A stretch of DNA of 64,000 bases from an uncultured Pseudomonadales bacterium (GCA_943787675.1 CALSNK010000005.1:1-64000); one strand, 5' to 3'. Shown: positions 29,349-39,629, counted from the first letter of the stretch. Made by a program: numbers and translations. The notes: generated by a model not told the origin, from the letters alone.

Positions 29349-31187
29349 ATGCGCGAAAAAAACCACCTTTACAAAAAAGTATTGGATACGGCGCCTTTCG
29401 GGACTCTTTTTTTCGCCTATGGCGTGTGCATCGACGTCAATGCAAAAGCCCTGAGGTTACTGTGCTGTGAGCGCTCGCAGATAATCGGCACCAGCCTTGG
29501 TGGCGAGTCTGAAAAAAATCATCAGGCATCCATTACTCAACTTGTTCAAGTTATTAATAAACTCGAAACAGATCAGCTGCCGGGCATTTTGTGGCGCTCC
29601 GAGAATACCGCTGAGGACGACGAAATTGTCGTGTCGCTCGGCGCCGTTGAAGAGGCGGATAATGTACTCTGTATTATGCTCTATCCATTGCCAGCACTGG
29701 CCAGAATGGTGGTTGAAGAATTTACCGCCGAAGACCTAGAGCGGATAGATACCAGTACTGAGGGGAAAGAAATTCCCAATCTTGTTGAGAGCCCCAAGAC
29801 CCCCTACCGCCCAGAACCCATTATTAATATTGACCAAAGCAACAGCCCTGAGCCAATCGACGCCACAGACCCTATTAAAAGCCCCCCACCAACCACAGAA
29901 ACCCTAGCAGGCCTGCCCATCGGCAAGCCCCTACTCAAAAGCATCAATGACTACATCGATCTTGATCGCGATGAGAATGCCTGTGGTGCCTTGCTATTAA
30001 TCGACCTAGACCACTTTAACTCTATCAACGAGTCTCTCGGCAAACACATCGGCGCCCAGATCCTTGAGCGCGCCCATGAAAGCATCCAGGCCATGCTCAC
30101 AGACAATATGCAGGTAACCCAGGTTGCCGGTGACGCCTTCCTGCTCTTTATTAAAGATATAGCTCCCACTCCGGCCGAAGCCAGAGAGTGTGCCCTGTCG
30201 GTAGCTAATGAAATTCGCTGTATTATCGCCCGACCGTTCTTTACCGAAAATGGTGAAGTCATCGTCACGGCCAGCGTGGGTATAACATTACTTTACGACT
30301 CGCTGATCAGTGCCGAAAAAGCCATACAGCAGGCCGAGAGCGCCATGTTTGAAGCCAAACGCCGCGGTCGCGATACCGTCACCCTGTTTGATACCCAAAT
30401 TACCCGTCAGGCTCAGCAGCGCATTACCCTGCAGTCGAGTCTGCGTAAAGCCGTGGTTAATCAGGAATTTGATCTCTACCTGCAGCCCCAGGTCTCCACC
30501 CATACTGGTGCGGTAGTGGGAGGCGAGGTGTTGCTGCGCTGGATTCATTCCGGCCATGCCATGCATACCCCCGCCGACTTTATTCCTATTCTTGAGGCCT
30601 CGGGAATGATTGTCGATGTTGGTCTCTGGGTGATTCGCACCTCCTGCGAGTACCTGCGCAACATGCTCGACAGCGGTATCTGGACGCCAGATATGCAGTT
30701 GGGGGTGAATATAAGCCCCAAGCAGTTCCATGATCCGGGGCTAATAAGCTCTCTGGAGCACAGCCTCAAGAGCTATGATATTAATCCCGAGATGATCACC
30801 CTCGAAGTCACCGAGAACTTGCTGATTGACGACTTTGAATCCGTGGTGGATAAGATGAAGAAAATTCGCAATATGGGCACCAAATTCTCGATTGATGACT
30901 TTGGCAGTGGTTATTCGTCCATGATCTATCTGAAGCGTCTGCCACTGGACGGTTTAAAGATCGATCGAGAATTTATCAGCAACCTGAATACCGATAAAGA
31001 TACCCTCGGTTTGGTTGAAGCTATCATGATGGTGTCTCGCCATTATGGTCTGGATGTCATCGCTGAAGGCGTTGAAAAGCGGGAGGTTCTTGAGGTCCTG
31101 CGCAGCTTAGGTTGCGATAAATATCAGGGCGCCCATTTCAGTATGCCCGTCTGTTTAGACAAATTTCAGCAGCTCTTAGTGGCCTAA
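29349..31187 (+). CDS. Degenerate GGDEF / EAL cyclic-di-GMP phosphodiesterase
   Basis: 612 aa. Residues 1-130 look like a PAS-type sensor (AYGVCIDVNAKALRLL), then a low-complexity Pro-rich linker. The GGDEF domain at about 195-345 has AGDAF in place of the catalytic motif, so it is probably not a cyclase. The EAL domain at about 360-610 has EVLLRW for EAL, but ENLLIDD, IDDFGSGYSS and KIDREFI with EGVEK are intact, so hydrolysis of c-di-GMP is likely. No membrane segment seen. Confidence 0.88.
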   Translation: MREKNHLYKKVLDTAPFGTLFFAYGVCIDVNAKALRLLCCERSQIIGTSLGGESEKNHQASITQLVQVINKLETDQLPGILWRSENTAEDDEIVVSLGAVEEADNVLCIMLYPLPALARMVVEEFTAEDLERIDTSTEGKEIPNLVESPKTPYRPEPIINIDQSNSPEPIDATDPIKSPPPTTETLAGLPIGKPLLKSINDYIDLDRDENACGALLLIDLDHFNSINESLGKHIGAQILERAHESIQAMLTDNMQVTQVAGDAFLLFIKDIAPTPAEARECALSVANEIRCIIARPFFTENGEVIVTASVGITLLYDSLISAEKAIQQAESAMFEAKRRGRDTVTLFDTQITRQAQQRITLQSSLRKAVVNQEFDLYLQPQVSTHTGAVVGGEVLLRWIHSGHAMHTPADFIPILEASGMIVDVGLWVIRTSCEYLRNMLDSGIWTPDMQLGVNISPKQFHDPGLISSLEHSLKSYDINPEMITLEVTENLLIDDFESVVDKMKKIRNMGTKFSIDDFGSGYSSMIYLKRLPLDGLKIDREFISNLNTDKDTLGLVEAIMMVSRHYGLDVIAEGVEKREVLEVLRSLGCDKYQGAHFSMPVCLDKFQQLLVA

Positions 31188-31304
31188 CAAATAAAAGCAT
31201 TGTTACCGCGTTCCTGTGCAGGTAAAATCCGCGCCATTGCTCGCAAGGGCTATTTGTCTTACCCACCTATTAATTAGTCTTATCCCCATTTTGGAGAACT
31301 CTTC

Positions 31305-31730
31305 ATGGCGACTGAACGCACTCTATCTATTATCAAGCCCGACGCCGTAGCAAAAAACGTTGTTGGTCAAATTTTAAGCCGCTTTGAATCTGCAGGCCTG
31401 CACATTGTTGCCTGTAAAATGCAGCAACTTACCCAGGAACAGGCTGAAGGCTTCTACGCCGAGCACAGCGAACGTCCTTTCTTTAAGGATCTGGTTGCAT
31501 TTATGACCTCTGGTCCTGTATCTGTCCAGGTACTTGAAGGCGAGAACGCCATTATGACCAACCGCGATCTGATGGGTGCGACTAACCCTAAAGAAGCTGC
31601 AGCTGGTACTATTCGCGCAGACTTTGCAGAATCAATTGATGCCAACGCCGCACACGGCTCTGACTCAGCTGAATCTGCAGCCCGTGAAATTGCATACTTT
31701 TTTGCAGACAACGAGATTTGCTCTCGTTAA
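31305..31730 (+). CDS. ndk: Nucleoside diphosphate kinase
   Basis: 141 aa. Balances NTP and dNTP pools through a phosphohistidine; the active His is in [23 protein letters not shown] and [17 protein letters not shown] are typical. Ribosome site GGAG precedes the ATG. First gene of the ndk-rlmN-pilW block. Confidence 0.98.
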   Translation: MATERTLSIIKPDAVAKNVVGQILSRFESAGLHIVACKMQQLTQEQAEGFYAEHSERPFFKDLVAFMTSGPVSVQVLEGENAIMTNRDLMGATNPKEAAAGTIRADFAESIDANAAHGSDSAESAAREIAYFFADNEICSR

Positions 31731-31765
31731 ACAGAGACATTAGGACAATCGTGTTCTAGGGACCT

Positions 31766-32935
31766 ATGCCAAAAGCAGTAGAAGCAACAACAGTAATAGA
31801 CGTCGAACCCCAGCAAGTTAAAACTAACTTGCTGGGGTTTTCTGCGTCCAAACTCGGCGACTTTTTCGAAGAAATTGGCGAAAAACGCTTCCGTGCAACG
31901 CAGATGATCAAGTGGATTCATCAGATGGGCGAGTGCGATCTCGACCAGATGACCAATATCTCCAAAGATCTCCGGGAAAGGCTCAAAGAGGTTGCTGAAG
32001 TAAAGCTGCCAGAAGTTGTGAGCTGCCAAGATTCTGTCGATGGCACCCGAAAATGGCTGATTAGAGTCGACGGCGGTAGCTGCATCGAAATGGTGTATAT
32101 CCCCGAGCGCGAGCGCGGCACCCTCTGTGTGTCCTCGCAAATCGGCTGCGCCCTGGACTGCAGTTTCTGCGCCACCGGCAAGCAGGGTTTTAATCGCGAC
32201 CTGACCTCCGCCGAAATTATTGGTCAGCTGTGGATAGCCGCAGACTCCTTTGGCCAGTTCAAGCACAAGGCACCACGCCGTGTCACCAATGTGGTGATGA
32301 TGGGCATGGGTGAACCGCTGATGAACTTCGACAATGTTGTCGATGCCATGAATATTATGCTCGAAGACAATGCCTATGGCCTGTCTAAGCGCAGAGTGAC
32401 CCTGAGTACCGCCGGTGTAGTGCCCGCGCTGGATAAACTTGCGGAGGTATCCGATGTTTCTCTGGCTATCTCATTGCACGCACCCAACGATAAACTGCGC
32501 AACGAGCTGGTGCCAATCAACCGCAAATATAATCTCAAGCAGTTTATTGAAAGCGCCGCCAATTATATTGACAAGATGCCGGATAATCGGCGCAAAGCTA
32601 CTGTCGAATATACGTTGATGGATCAGGTCAACGATCGGTCTGTACATGCCCGAGAACTTGCAGTGTTATTGAAAGACTTACCCTGCAAAATAAACCTGAT
32701 TCCATTTAACCCTTTTCCGGGCTCTGAGTACAAAAGAGTCACAAATACAGCGTTAAATCGGTTTAGGGACATTCTGGCAGGGGAGGGTTACACTGTGACG
32801 GTTCGCACCACCCGTGGCGATGATATAGCCGCGGCCTGTGGGCAGTTAGCCGGTGAAGTTAACGATAAAACTCGCCGTCAGGAACGCTACAAAAAACGAT
32901 TAGAAGAAGTGCAGCCGGTAAGAATTATCGACTGA
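31766..32935 (+). CDS. rlmN: Dual-specificity 23S rRNA/tRNA methyltransferase RlmN
   Basis: Radical-SAM enzyme that makes 2-methyladenosine at A2503 of 23S rRNA and A37 of some tRNAs. 389 aa. The cluster motif is [23 protein letters not shown] and the two catalytic Cys, one near the C-terminus in AACGQLAGE, are present. Confidence 0.97.
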   Translation: MPKAVEATTVIDVEPQQVKTNLLGFSASKLGDFFEEIGEKRFRATQMIKWIHQMGECDLDQMTNISKDLRERLKEVAEVKLPEVVSCQDSVDGTRKWLIRVDGGSCIEMVYIPERERGTLCVSSQIGCALDCSFCATGKQGFNRDLTSAEIIGQLWIAADSFGQFKHKAPRRVTNVVMMGMGEPLMNFDNVVDAMNIMLEDNAYGLSKRRVTLSTAGVVPALDKLAEVSDVSLAISLHAPNDKLRNELVPINRKYNLKQFIESAANYIDKMPDNRRKATVEYTLMDQVNDRSVHARELAVLLKDLPCKINLIPFNPFPGSEYKRVTNTALNRFRDILAGEGYTVTVRTTRGDDIAAACGQLAGEVNDKTRRQERYKKRLEEVQPVRIID

Positions 32936-32968
32936 TAAAATTGGCAGGGAATTAGAGAGGGACAGGGA

Positions 32969-33761
32969 ATGGCCACAACAACTCTAAGCAGATTTTTACT
33001 CGTAACAATATTGACCTCGGCAGTGCTGGCAAGCGGATGTGTTTCCACATCATCAAAACCCCGGCAGGCCTCAGGATCCCGAGGCAGCGTACCAACAGCA
33101 TATTAAGCTGGCTATGCAGTATATAGGCACAAAAAACCGTGACCTCGCCAGGGTACATTTGGAGAAAGCTGCGCAGTTTGACTCCAGAGCAACCAGAACG
33201 CAGATGTCTCAACTGCACAATGGTTACGCACTGCTCTACCAGATGGAGCAAGAAATGGTGCTGGCGGAAAGCCATTACCGCAAAGCCATAGTTCGTGATA
33301 AAACCGACAGTATGGCGCGCTACAATTTTAGTGCATTTTTGTTTAATCAGGGCCGCTTTGAAGAATCCCTGAAACAGATGGTGCTGGTGAGTGAGGACTT
33401 GAGTTATGAACGACGGCCTCAGGCCTTTTATATCGTCGGACTCTGTCATAGTAAGCTGGAACAGCAGGACCAGGCCCTGGAGTCGTTTGAAAAAGCGACC
33501 CAGTTAACGCCGAGGTTTGCAGCGCCCTATTTGGAGGCTGCCGAAATATACTTTGCTCAGAAGCGTTACCCGAGAGCCAAAAATGCCTTGGATCAATATG
33601 CATTTTTAGCAGGCTCCACAGCCAAGAGTTTATGGTTAGCGGTGCGACTTGAAGATCGTTTTGGCAATAGAGATGCAGCCTCAAGTCAGGGCTTACAGTT
33701 AAAGAATGTATTTCCGTACTCCAAAGAAAATTTAGAGTATCAAGAGTGGCTAAAGCGGTAA
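32969..33761 (+). pseudogene. pilW: Type IV pilus biogenesis lipoprotein PilW/PilF, with frameshift
   Basis: The lipoprotein signal peptide (ATTTLSRFLLVTILTSAVLA then SGC) is encoded from ATG 32969 in one frame, while the TPR body (DPEAAYQQHIKLAMQYIG onward) runs in the next frame from about 33050 to 33761. The switch falls near AAAACCCCGG at 33058-33067; removing one C would join them. The TPR part is well preserved to the stop. PilW pilots the PilQ secretin to the outer membrane. Could be a sequencing error, a recent mutation or, less likely, recoding. In related genomes rodZ follows; here ispG starts directly. Confidence 0.8.
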
Positions 33762-33769
33762 TTAATTGA

Positions 33770-34894
33770 ATGTTTAGTGAAACGCCAATAGTACGACGCA
33801 AGTCTCGACAGATTATGGTCGGCAATGTCCCTGTCGGGGGCGATGCACCCATTTCTGTGCAGAGCATGACTAACACCAGCACCGGGGATGTTGCGGCTAC
33901 GGTTGCACAGATCAAGCGTATCCAGCTGGCCGGTGCCGACATCGTCCGCGTCTCTGTCCCCTCTTTAGAAGAAGCCGAGGCCTTTGGTCAGATTCGTAAG
34001 CTCGTGGATGTTCCCCTAGTGGCCGACATTCACTTTGACCACAATATCGCACTGCGAGTCGCAGATTTAGGCGTTGACTGCCTGCGTATTAATCCAGGCA
34101 ACATCACTCGAGAAGACCGACTGCGTGAAGTGATTGCCAAGGCGCGGGATCTCAACATTCCTATCCGTATCGGCGTTAATGCCGGCTCTCTGGGTAAAGA
34201 CTTACTGCGTAAATACAGCGAACCCACCGCCGAGGCGATGGTTGAATCTGCTATGCGCAATGTCGAGCTGCTCGACAAGTATAATTTCCAAGATTTTAAA
34301 GTCAGCGTTAAGGCCTCGGATATTTTTATGGCGGTCGCCGCCTATCGAGATCTGGCTGTGCGTATTGAACAGCCTTTGCACCTTGGTATTACCGAAGCCG
34401 GTGGATTGCGTTCCGGTACCGTCAAATCGGCTATCGGTTTGGGCGCCTTATTATTAGATGGCATTGGCGACACCGTTCGCGTCTCATTGGCGGCAGACCC
34501 TGTTGAAGAAGCCAAGGTCGCCTGGGACATGTTGCGCAGTTTAAGACTACGCAGTAAAGGTATTAACTTTATCGCCTGCCCGAGCTGTTCAAGACAGGAG
34601 TTTGATGTAATCAAAACCGTCAATGAATTAGAAAGCCGTCTGGAAGATATTACCGTGCCCATGGATGTGTCAATTATTGGCTGTATCGTGAATGGTCCCG
34701 GCGAAGCCAAAGAGTCTGATTTTGGTTTAACTGGCGGCTCGCCCGCTAATTTGGTCTATGTTGACGGAGTACCTAATCACAAAGTGGGCAACGAAAATCT
34801 AGTTGACGAATTAGAATCACAGATTCGTGCCAAAGCGGCGGCCAAAGAAATACAGTTGGCCAAAGACGCAGATAACTTAATCGCTAAGGCCTAA
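33770..34894 (+). CDS. ispG: 4-hydroxy-3-methylbut-2-enyl diphosphate synthase
   Basis: MEP isoprenoid pathway [4Fe-4S] enzyme making HMBPP. 374 aa. Cluster Cys are in [10 protein letters not shown] and [26 protein letters not shown] lies at the N-terminal substrate site. It starts 9 bases after pilW. Confidence 0.97.
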   Translation: MFSETPIVRRKSRQIMVGNVPVGGDAPISVQSMTNTSTGDVAATVAQIKRIQLAGADIVRVSVPSLEEAEAFGQIRKLVDVPLVADIHFDHNIALRVADLGVDCLRINPGNITREDRLREVIAKARDLNIPIRIGVNAGSLGKDLLRKYSEPTAEAMVESAMRNVELLDKYNFQDFKVSVKASDIFMAVAAYRDLAVRIEQPLHLGITEAGGLRSGTVKSAIGLGALLLDGIGDTVRVSLAADPVEEAKVAWDMLRSLRLRSKGINFIACPSCSRQEFDVIKTVNELESRLEDITVPMDVSIIGCIVNGPGEAKESDFGLTGGSPANLVYVDGVPNHKVGNENLVDELESQIRAKAAAKEIQLAKDADNLIAKA

Positions 34895-34912
34895 AAGAGT
34901 ATTAACGACGTT

Positions 34913-36187
34913 ATGAAACTTCAATCCATCCGCGGCATGAACGACCTGCTCCCAGAGCAGTCGGCCACATGGCAGTATCTTGAGAGAACTGTTGCCGAGG
35001 TGTTGGGCCGTTACAGCTACCGAGAAATTCGTTTTCCGATACTGGAACAGACCGAACTCTTTAAACGCGCAGTGGGCGAAGTTACCGATATCGTGGAAAA
35101 AGAAATGTACAGCTTCGAAGACCGTAATGGCGATAGTCTCAGCCTGCGTCCCGAAGGTACCGCTGGCTGCGTTCGCGCCTGCACCGAAAACGGCTTATTG
35201 CACAATCAAACTCAGCGTCTCTGGTATACCGGACCCATGTTTCGTCACGAGCGTCCCCAGAAAGGTCGCCTGCGTCAGTTTCATCAAATCGGTGTAGAGG
35301 CCTTTGGTCTCAATGGTCCAGATATCGATTCTGAGCTATTACTGCTGACGGCACGACTGTGGAAAACATTAAAAATTGACCATGCGGTTACCCTGCAGAT
35401 TAATTCGTTGGGCACCTCGGCTGATCGCGCTCAATATCGTGCTGCGTTAGTGGAATACCTCAGTGCCCGCAAAGACTCGCTGGATGAAGATAGCCAGCGC
35501 CGGTTACTCAGCAACCCCATGCGTATTCTGGACAGCAAGAACCAAGATACTCAGGCGTTGCTAAACGATGCCCCGAAACTGGCCGACTTTATTGATCAGG
35601 AATCTCGCGATCATTTCCAACAGCTGTGTGCTGTATTGGATGCTGCCAAGATTAGCTATGAAATCAATCCTCGCCTGGTTCGTGGCCTAGACTATTACTC
35701 CAAAACCGTCTTCGAATGGGTGACCACTAGCCTAGGTGCTCAGGGTACAGTCTGTGCCGGCGGTCGTTACGACGGTCTGGTAGAACAGCTGGGCGGAAAA
35801 CCCTGTCCTGGCGTAGGTTTTGCCATGGGTGTCGAAAGACTGGTACTGCTGCTTGACGAGTTGGCCGTTGTCCCCGATAGTATCGGCCAGAATGTTGACC
35901 TCTATATAGTCGCAGTGGGAAATATTGAACTCGAGGCTCTGGTATTAGCGGATGATTTACGCAGCCAGTGCCCTACTATTCGTATCGAAAGTCATTGCGG
36001 TGGCGGCAGTTTTAAATCGCAGATAAAGAGAGCAGATAAAAGCGGAGCGGCCGTCGCGCTGATATTAGGCGAAGACGAAGTGGGCTCCGCAACAGCAGGG
36101 GTAAAATTTCTTCGCGAAGAAAAGCCCCAGCAAACGGTTGCCCAGATTGATCTGGCCAACCTATTAACCAACTATTTTACTGATTGA
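34913..36187 (+). CDS. hisS: Histidyl-tRNA synthetase
   Basis: 424-aa class II synthetase. Motif 2 gives [34 protein letters not shown] and [13 protein letters not shown] are His-specific. An anticodon-binding domain follows. Placed in the ispG-hisS-yfgM-bamB order typical of gammaproteobacteria. Confidence 0.98.
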   Translation: MKLQSIRGMNDLLPEQSATWQYLERTVAEVLGRYSYREIRFPILEQTELFKRAVGEVTDIVEKEMYSFEDRNGDSLSLRPEGTAGCVRACTENGLLHNQTQRLWYTGPMFRHERPQKGRLRQFHQIGVEAFGLNGPDIDSELLLLTARLWKTLKIDHAVTLQINSLGTSADRAQYRAALVEYLSARKDSLDEDSQRRLLSNPMRILDSKNQDTQALLNDAPKLADFIDQESRDHFQQLCAVLDAAKISYEINPRLVRGLDYYSKTVFEWVTTSLGAQGTVCAGGRYDGLVEQLGGKPCPGVGFAMGVERLVLLLDELAVVPDSIGQNVDLYIVAVGNIELEALVLADDLRSQCPTIRIESHCGGGSFKSQIKRADKSGAAVALILGEDEVGSATAGVKFLREEKPQQTVAQIDLANLLTNYFTD

Positions 36188-36196
36188 GGAACACCT

Positions 36197-36904
36197 GTGG
36201 CAGACCATCTTTCTGAAGAAGAACAAATTGAAGCGGTAAAACGTTGGTGGGCAGCAAACGGCATGCAGACGATTCTTGCCGTGGTTCTGGTTATTGGCGG
36301 TTACTTTGGCTGGCAGTACTGGGAACAGGAGCAGGCAATTCAAACAGATCAGGCCTCTGACGCCTATCTGCAGATGATCGAGATAGTGTCTGCAACTAAT
36401 CCCGGCGATCTGCTCAGCGAAAATCAGCAGGCAGAAGTAAATACTGCTGCGGACCAGCTTAAAGAGAATCACAGTAACTCAGCCTATGCTCAGTTTGCCG
36501 CGATGTTAAAAGCCAAGCTCGCCGTTGATAATCAAGATTTAGACACAGCAGTCTTAGAATTACAGTGGGCTCTGGATAACAACCCCGCCCCTGCAACAGA
36601 ACGACTAGTGCGCTTGCGTCTGGCACGTGTCGAAGCCGCACGTGGCAATGTTGATAGTGCATTGCAGATGGTTCAGGGTATTGATGCTGCAGAGATGAAG
36701 TCTGCTTATGAAGAAGCCAAAGGGGACTTCTACTTACTGCAAGACAATGGCGCTGCTGCTTTTACGGCCTATGAGTCTGCTCTGGCATCCAACGAGTCAC
36801 AGGATCCGATGATTAGAAATATACTGCAGCTAAAAATCAGTCAGGTACGACCTGCTGAGATAGCTGAAATGGTAGAAGACGATAGCGAAGGAGTCGCCGA
36901 ATGA
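36197..36904 (+). CDS. yfgM: YfgM, ancillary SecYEG translocon subunit
   Basis: 235 aa. N-terminal EEEQIEAVKRWWAANGMQ is followed by one membrane helix (about residues 24-40, ILAVVLVIGGYFGWQYW) and a periplasmic TPR-like region. In E. coli it links SecYEG with PpiD. Overlaps bamB by ATGA. Confidence 0.93.
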   Translation: MADHLSEEEQIEAVKRWWAANGMQTILAVVLVIGGYFGWQYWEQEQAIQTDQASDAYLQMIEIVSATNPGDLLSENQQAEVNTAADQLKENHSNSAYAQFAAMLKAKLAVDNQDLDTAVLELQWALDNNPAPATERLVRLRLARVEAARGNVDSALQMVQGIDAAEMKSAYEEAKGDFYLLQDNGAAAFTAYESALASNESQDPMIRNILQLKISQVRPAEIAEMVEDDSEGVAE

Positions 36905-38055
36905 AACATGCTTCACTCATAGTAACGCTTTTATCATCAGTACTGATTTCAGGCTGTAGTTGGTTTGGCGGCGATGATGAAGATGCTGCAATTCTGCCAG
37001 CAGAGCTGGTTAAGTTTAAGCAAGAGGTCTCCATTAAACGTGAATGGTCAGCCAGTGTAGGGTCCGGTAACCTAGACTATCGCAATAGCCTGCGCCCAAC
37101 GGCCAATGGAGAAAATATTTTTGTTGCAGATCATGAGGGCACTGTCAGTGCACTTCGTATCAGCAATGGTAAAAAAGTCTGGCAAACCGAGTTAGAAGTG
37201 TCTGTATCCGGCGGTGTTGGTTATGGTGCGGGTAAGGTGATGGTTGGCACTATCGAAGGTCTGGTATATGCCTTGGATGCTGATACGGGCGCTGTCCTCT
37301 GGACCGGCCAGGTAAGCTCCGAAGTTATCTCAAGCCCGAAATCCAATGGTGAAATTGTTGCAGTACAGACGGTCGATGATCGACTGTTCGCACTCGATGC
37401 AGCCACTGGCGAAGAAATCTGGCAGCACGATGGCGATGCACCTATCTTAAGTGTCCGCGGAACCAGCGAATCTGTCGTCACAGGCAATATGGTTCTCACT
37501 GGTTTTGATACCGGCAAACTGGTTGCCTTTAATCCGGACAATGGTTCATTGATCTGGGAATCCCGATTGGCAGTGCCCAAGGGCCGCACCGAGCTCGAGC
37601 GTATGGTTGATATCGATGGCGAGCCTCTGCTGGTTGGCGATGTGATCTATGCGGTTACTTACCAGGGTCGTTTAGGTGCTCTGTCTCGCGGCACAGGTCG
37701 AAGCCTGTGGTTCCAAGACAGCTCTTCACACCATGCTCCGGCTTACAGTCAAGAACAGGTGTATGTGACCGAAGATGAAGATGCCGTACGCTCATTTAAG
37801 GCCGGTAGTGGCCAGCCAGTATGGTCCAATGACCAGCTGTTTTTACGTCAGCTAACAGGCCCAGCCAAATTGGCCGGTACTATTGCCGTGGCCGATGCAG
37901 AAGGTTATCTACATCTTCTGGACCCAGTCGATGGTCACTTCGTAGGCCGTACCAAGGTTGATGGCAGCGGTGTAAGCGCACCTATGCTGACTGTGGGTGA
38001 AAGCCTCATTGTGCAAGCCAATGATGGTTCTATTACGGCGTATAGACTGAAATAA
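36901..38055 (+). CDS. bamB: Outer-membrane assembly lipoprotein BamB
   Basis: 384 aa. Lipobox LISGC at residues 15-19, then an eight-bladed PQQ-type beta-propeller with repeats such as VYALDADTGAVLWTG and LFALDAATGEEIWQ. Part of the BAM complex that inserts beta-barrels. In most relatives der follows directly; here about 4 kb of accessory genes intervene. Confidence 0.96.
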   Translation: MKHASLIVTLLSSVLISGCSWFGGDDEDAAILPAELVKFKQEVSIKREWSASVGSGNLDYRNSLRPTANGENIFVADHEGTVSALRISNGKKVWQTELEVSVSGGVGYGAGKVMVGTIEGLVYALDADTGAVLWTGQVSSEVISSPKSNGEIVAVQTVDDRLFALDAATGEEIWQHDGDAPILSVRGTSESVVTGNMVLTGFDTGKLVAFNPDNGSLIWESRLAVPKGRTELERMVDIDGEPLLVGDVIYAVTYQGRLGALSRGTGRSLWFQDSSSHHAPAYSQEQVYVTEDEDAVRSFKAGSGQPVWSNDQLFLRQLTGPAKLAGTIAVADAEGYLHLLDPVDGHFVGRTKVDGSGVSAPMLTVGESLIVQANDGSITAYRLK

Positions 38056-38057
38056 TT

Positions 38058-38080
38058 AAATGGCCGCGAGGCCATTTAAT
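38058..38080 (+). terminator. Hairpin after bamB
   Basis: AAATGGCC-GCGA-GGCCATTT is a perfect 8-bp stem with a 4-base loop starting just after the bamB stop. The following T-run is short, so termination strength is uncertain. Confidence 0.6.
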
Positions 38081-38083
38081 CGG

Positions 38084-38166
38084 TTCTTTATTGCTTAGCG
38101 CTCTCTATTGCTTAGTACTCTCTATTTTTAATGCTCTGTATTTCTTAGAGCTTTCTATTTTTAGCG
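38084..38166. repeat. Five 16-17-bp degenerate tandem repeats
   Basis: Units begin at about 38084, 38101, 38118, 38134 and 38151, with consensus CTCTCTATT[GT][CT]TTAG[CT]G. They fill the gap between convergent bamB and the HDO gene. The design (short gene-end tandem repeat) resembles the 19-bp array after hda but the unit is unrelated. Confidence 0.75.
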
Positions 38167-38185
38167 CTCTCTGCCCGACCTGCCA

Positions 38186-39244
38186 TCAGATGGCGTGATA
38201 ACTCATGGCCTGGCGCCTCAGGTATTTGCCATTATTGGGTTCCCCGTAATAGGCCTTAATCTCCAAACTCTGTAATTCGAAAGCATGTTTCAGGTCATGG
38301 AGTCTGTTGATCAGCACATCCAATCTATCTATATCTGTGATATCAATCAGCTCAAGGTTGTCGGCGAGTAATTTTTGGTGGCCCAGATCAAAGTCAATTT
38401 TCTGGTGTTTAAAATAGGGCGCAAGGGCCTGATTAGAAATGCCGTAGAGTAGGGTAAGGCGGTCTTGATAATGGCCAATATTTTCTTCGTCAAAATCAGC
38501 AGCTTCTAACAGAGCTGCGGCTAATAAGGTCGCGCTCGGTTCAAGTGTCAGTAATTCCCGCAGTAATAAACCGATGGTTCTTGTGGAGACTAGAGGCACG
38601 CTGGCACGGACCTCATCCGCATCCACACCGAGATTTTTTAGACTGTCTAAAACAAAAATTTCATGGCCCAATTCTTCTTTGGCATAACGATCAAGCACAG
38701 TCTTTAGAGGTCCCTCGGCATTGTCGGCACCACATTGCAGAGCATGGGGAAAATCGTGAACATAATGGTACATCTCGGTCATCCAGCCAATTAAAATGGG
38801 CAGAGATAGTCCTTCGCCGCGCACCAGTTCATTGGCGATATAAACGGCATGTAATTCACCCGCCCAAATATCGACAATGCCGGTCAATGATTTTGTTACC
38901 TGATCTTTCGTCAGCGCTATTGACGAGGGGTTGTCTGGATAGAGTAAGTCTATGTCAGAAAAGGCGTTAAAAAAAACCAGTAAATCCTCGGCGTTTGTAC
39001 CTGTGATCTTGGCAATGCTCGCTACTGAATGATGGCCAGTGCAGTAAGGGCGAATTTTTAAAAAGCCCCGCACGTAGTCACTGGGCAACTCATATTTGGC
39101 TTTGCTGGTTACTAAAAAGGCAGGGTCTTCGCTTTTAGCATCTGCGCGCAGATGCCAGATATTTTCACGCAGTTTGGGGCACCAGCTATGCTGATTTTCC
39201 CTGGGTATATCGCTCTGAGCTGAGTTCAAGATTCTATCCTCCAT
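38186..39244 (-). CDS. PqqD-like / heme-oxygenase-like di-iron oxidase (HDO) fusion, candidate peptide-modifying enzyme
   Basis: 352 aa from ATG 39244; a GTG at 39301 would add 19 residues but lies inside a hairpin. Residues 25-105 (ENIWHLRADAKSEDPAFLV, then RPYCTGHHSVASIAKITG) resemble a PqqD-type winged-helix peptide-recognition element. Residues 115-352 are helical with HDO/CADD/TENA-type metal ligands: E130 or E139, MYHYVHDFPHAL (H160/H163), EELGHE (E190/E191, H194) and HQKIDFDLGH (H280, D284/D286, H289). Enzymes of this fold oxidise amino acids or fatty acids with O2. Two short peptide genes lie immediately upstream on the same strand, which suggests it oxidises their conserved C-terminus. 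Role inferred; the domain calls are from motif recognition. Confidence 0.78.
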   Translation of the reverse strand: MEDRILNSAQSDIPRENQHSWCPKLRENIWHLRADAKSEDPAFLVTSKAKYELPSDYVRGFLKIRPYCTGHHSVASIAKITGTNAEDLLVFFNAFSDIDLLYPDNPSSIALTKDQVTKSLTGIVDIWAGELHAVYIANELVRGEGLSLPILIGWMTEMYHYVHDFPHALQCGADNAEGPLKTVLDRYAKEELGHEIFVLDSLKNLGVDADEVRASVPLVSTRTIGLLLRELLTLEPSATLLAAALLEAADFDEENIGHYQDRLTLLYGISNQALAPYFKHQKIDFDLGHQKLLADNLELIDITDIDRLDVLINRLHDLKHAFELQSLEIKAYYGEPNNGKYLRRQAMSYHAI

Positions 39245-39276
39245 GATAGAGATTAAATAAAAGATTAAACAGGAGA

Positions 39277-39309
39277 GGAAAGAAGCGACCCGCTGGGCCA
39301 CTTCTTTCT
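39277..39309 (-). terminator. Hairpin between the peptide genes and the HDO gene
   Basis: On the minus strand, a 9-bp outer stem closed by 39301-39309 and 39277-39285 (AAGAAAG-type arms, one G-U pair) is capped by a C/G-rich inner stem with two mismatches. No long T-run follows. Such attenuating hairpins are often found between highly expressed small precursor genes and their enzyme gene. Confidence 0.6.
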
Positions 39310-39337
39310 TCCGTTTTAACCTAAGATTATCGGTTAC

Positions 39338-39520
39338 CTAGCCGCAGACGAAAATAACAGTAGCACCCTCGTGAGCGACCACCGCGCCAGGGGAAAGTCG
39401 TATAGATTCCGTGCTCTGGGTCCCGGATACAATCTTGAGAGGAATCTGTCCGTTTTTAACCAGCTGGCTAATTAGGTTGGCTGAGTCTTTAACTTGATTG
39501 ATCGTTTTATCAGATGACAT
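39338..39520 (-). CDS. Short peptide ending ATVIFVCG, candidate precursor 2
   Basis: 60 aa, no signal peptide, strong ribosome site AAGGAGA 9 bases before the ATG. The N-terminal half is polar and helical (SSDKTINQVKDSANLISQLV), then NGQIPLK, a variable stretch, GAVVAHEGATVIFVCG and stop. It shares NG-x2-PLK, GAVVA and the exact last eight residues ATVIFVCG with the peptide at 39630-39809. Paralogy is certain; a role as RiPP precursor is inferred from size, conserved tail and the downstream PqqD-like/HDO enzyme. Confidence 0.8.
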   Translation of the reverse strand: MSSDKTINQVKDSANLISQLVKNGQIPLKIVSGTQSTESIRLSPGAVVAHEGATVIFVCG

Positions 39521-39629
39521 TTTTGTATCTCCTTATAATATTAAACCAAATGCGTGGCATCTCTAGCGCAGAGAAGCGCACAGCAGTTTGCCTGCCCAGG
39601 CTGGGCAAAAGTAACGTGTATCTAACGAG

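Noticed and set aside
33039-33761. pilW as an intact gene starting at ATG 33039
   Set aside because: It would lack the lipoprotein signal that is encoded just upstream in another frame, and its first residues (FPHHQNPGRPQ) are unlike the family start.
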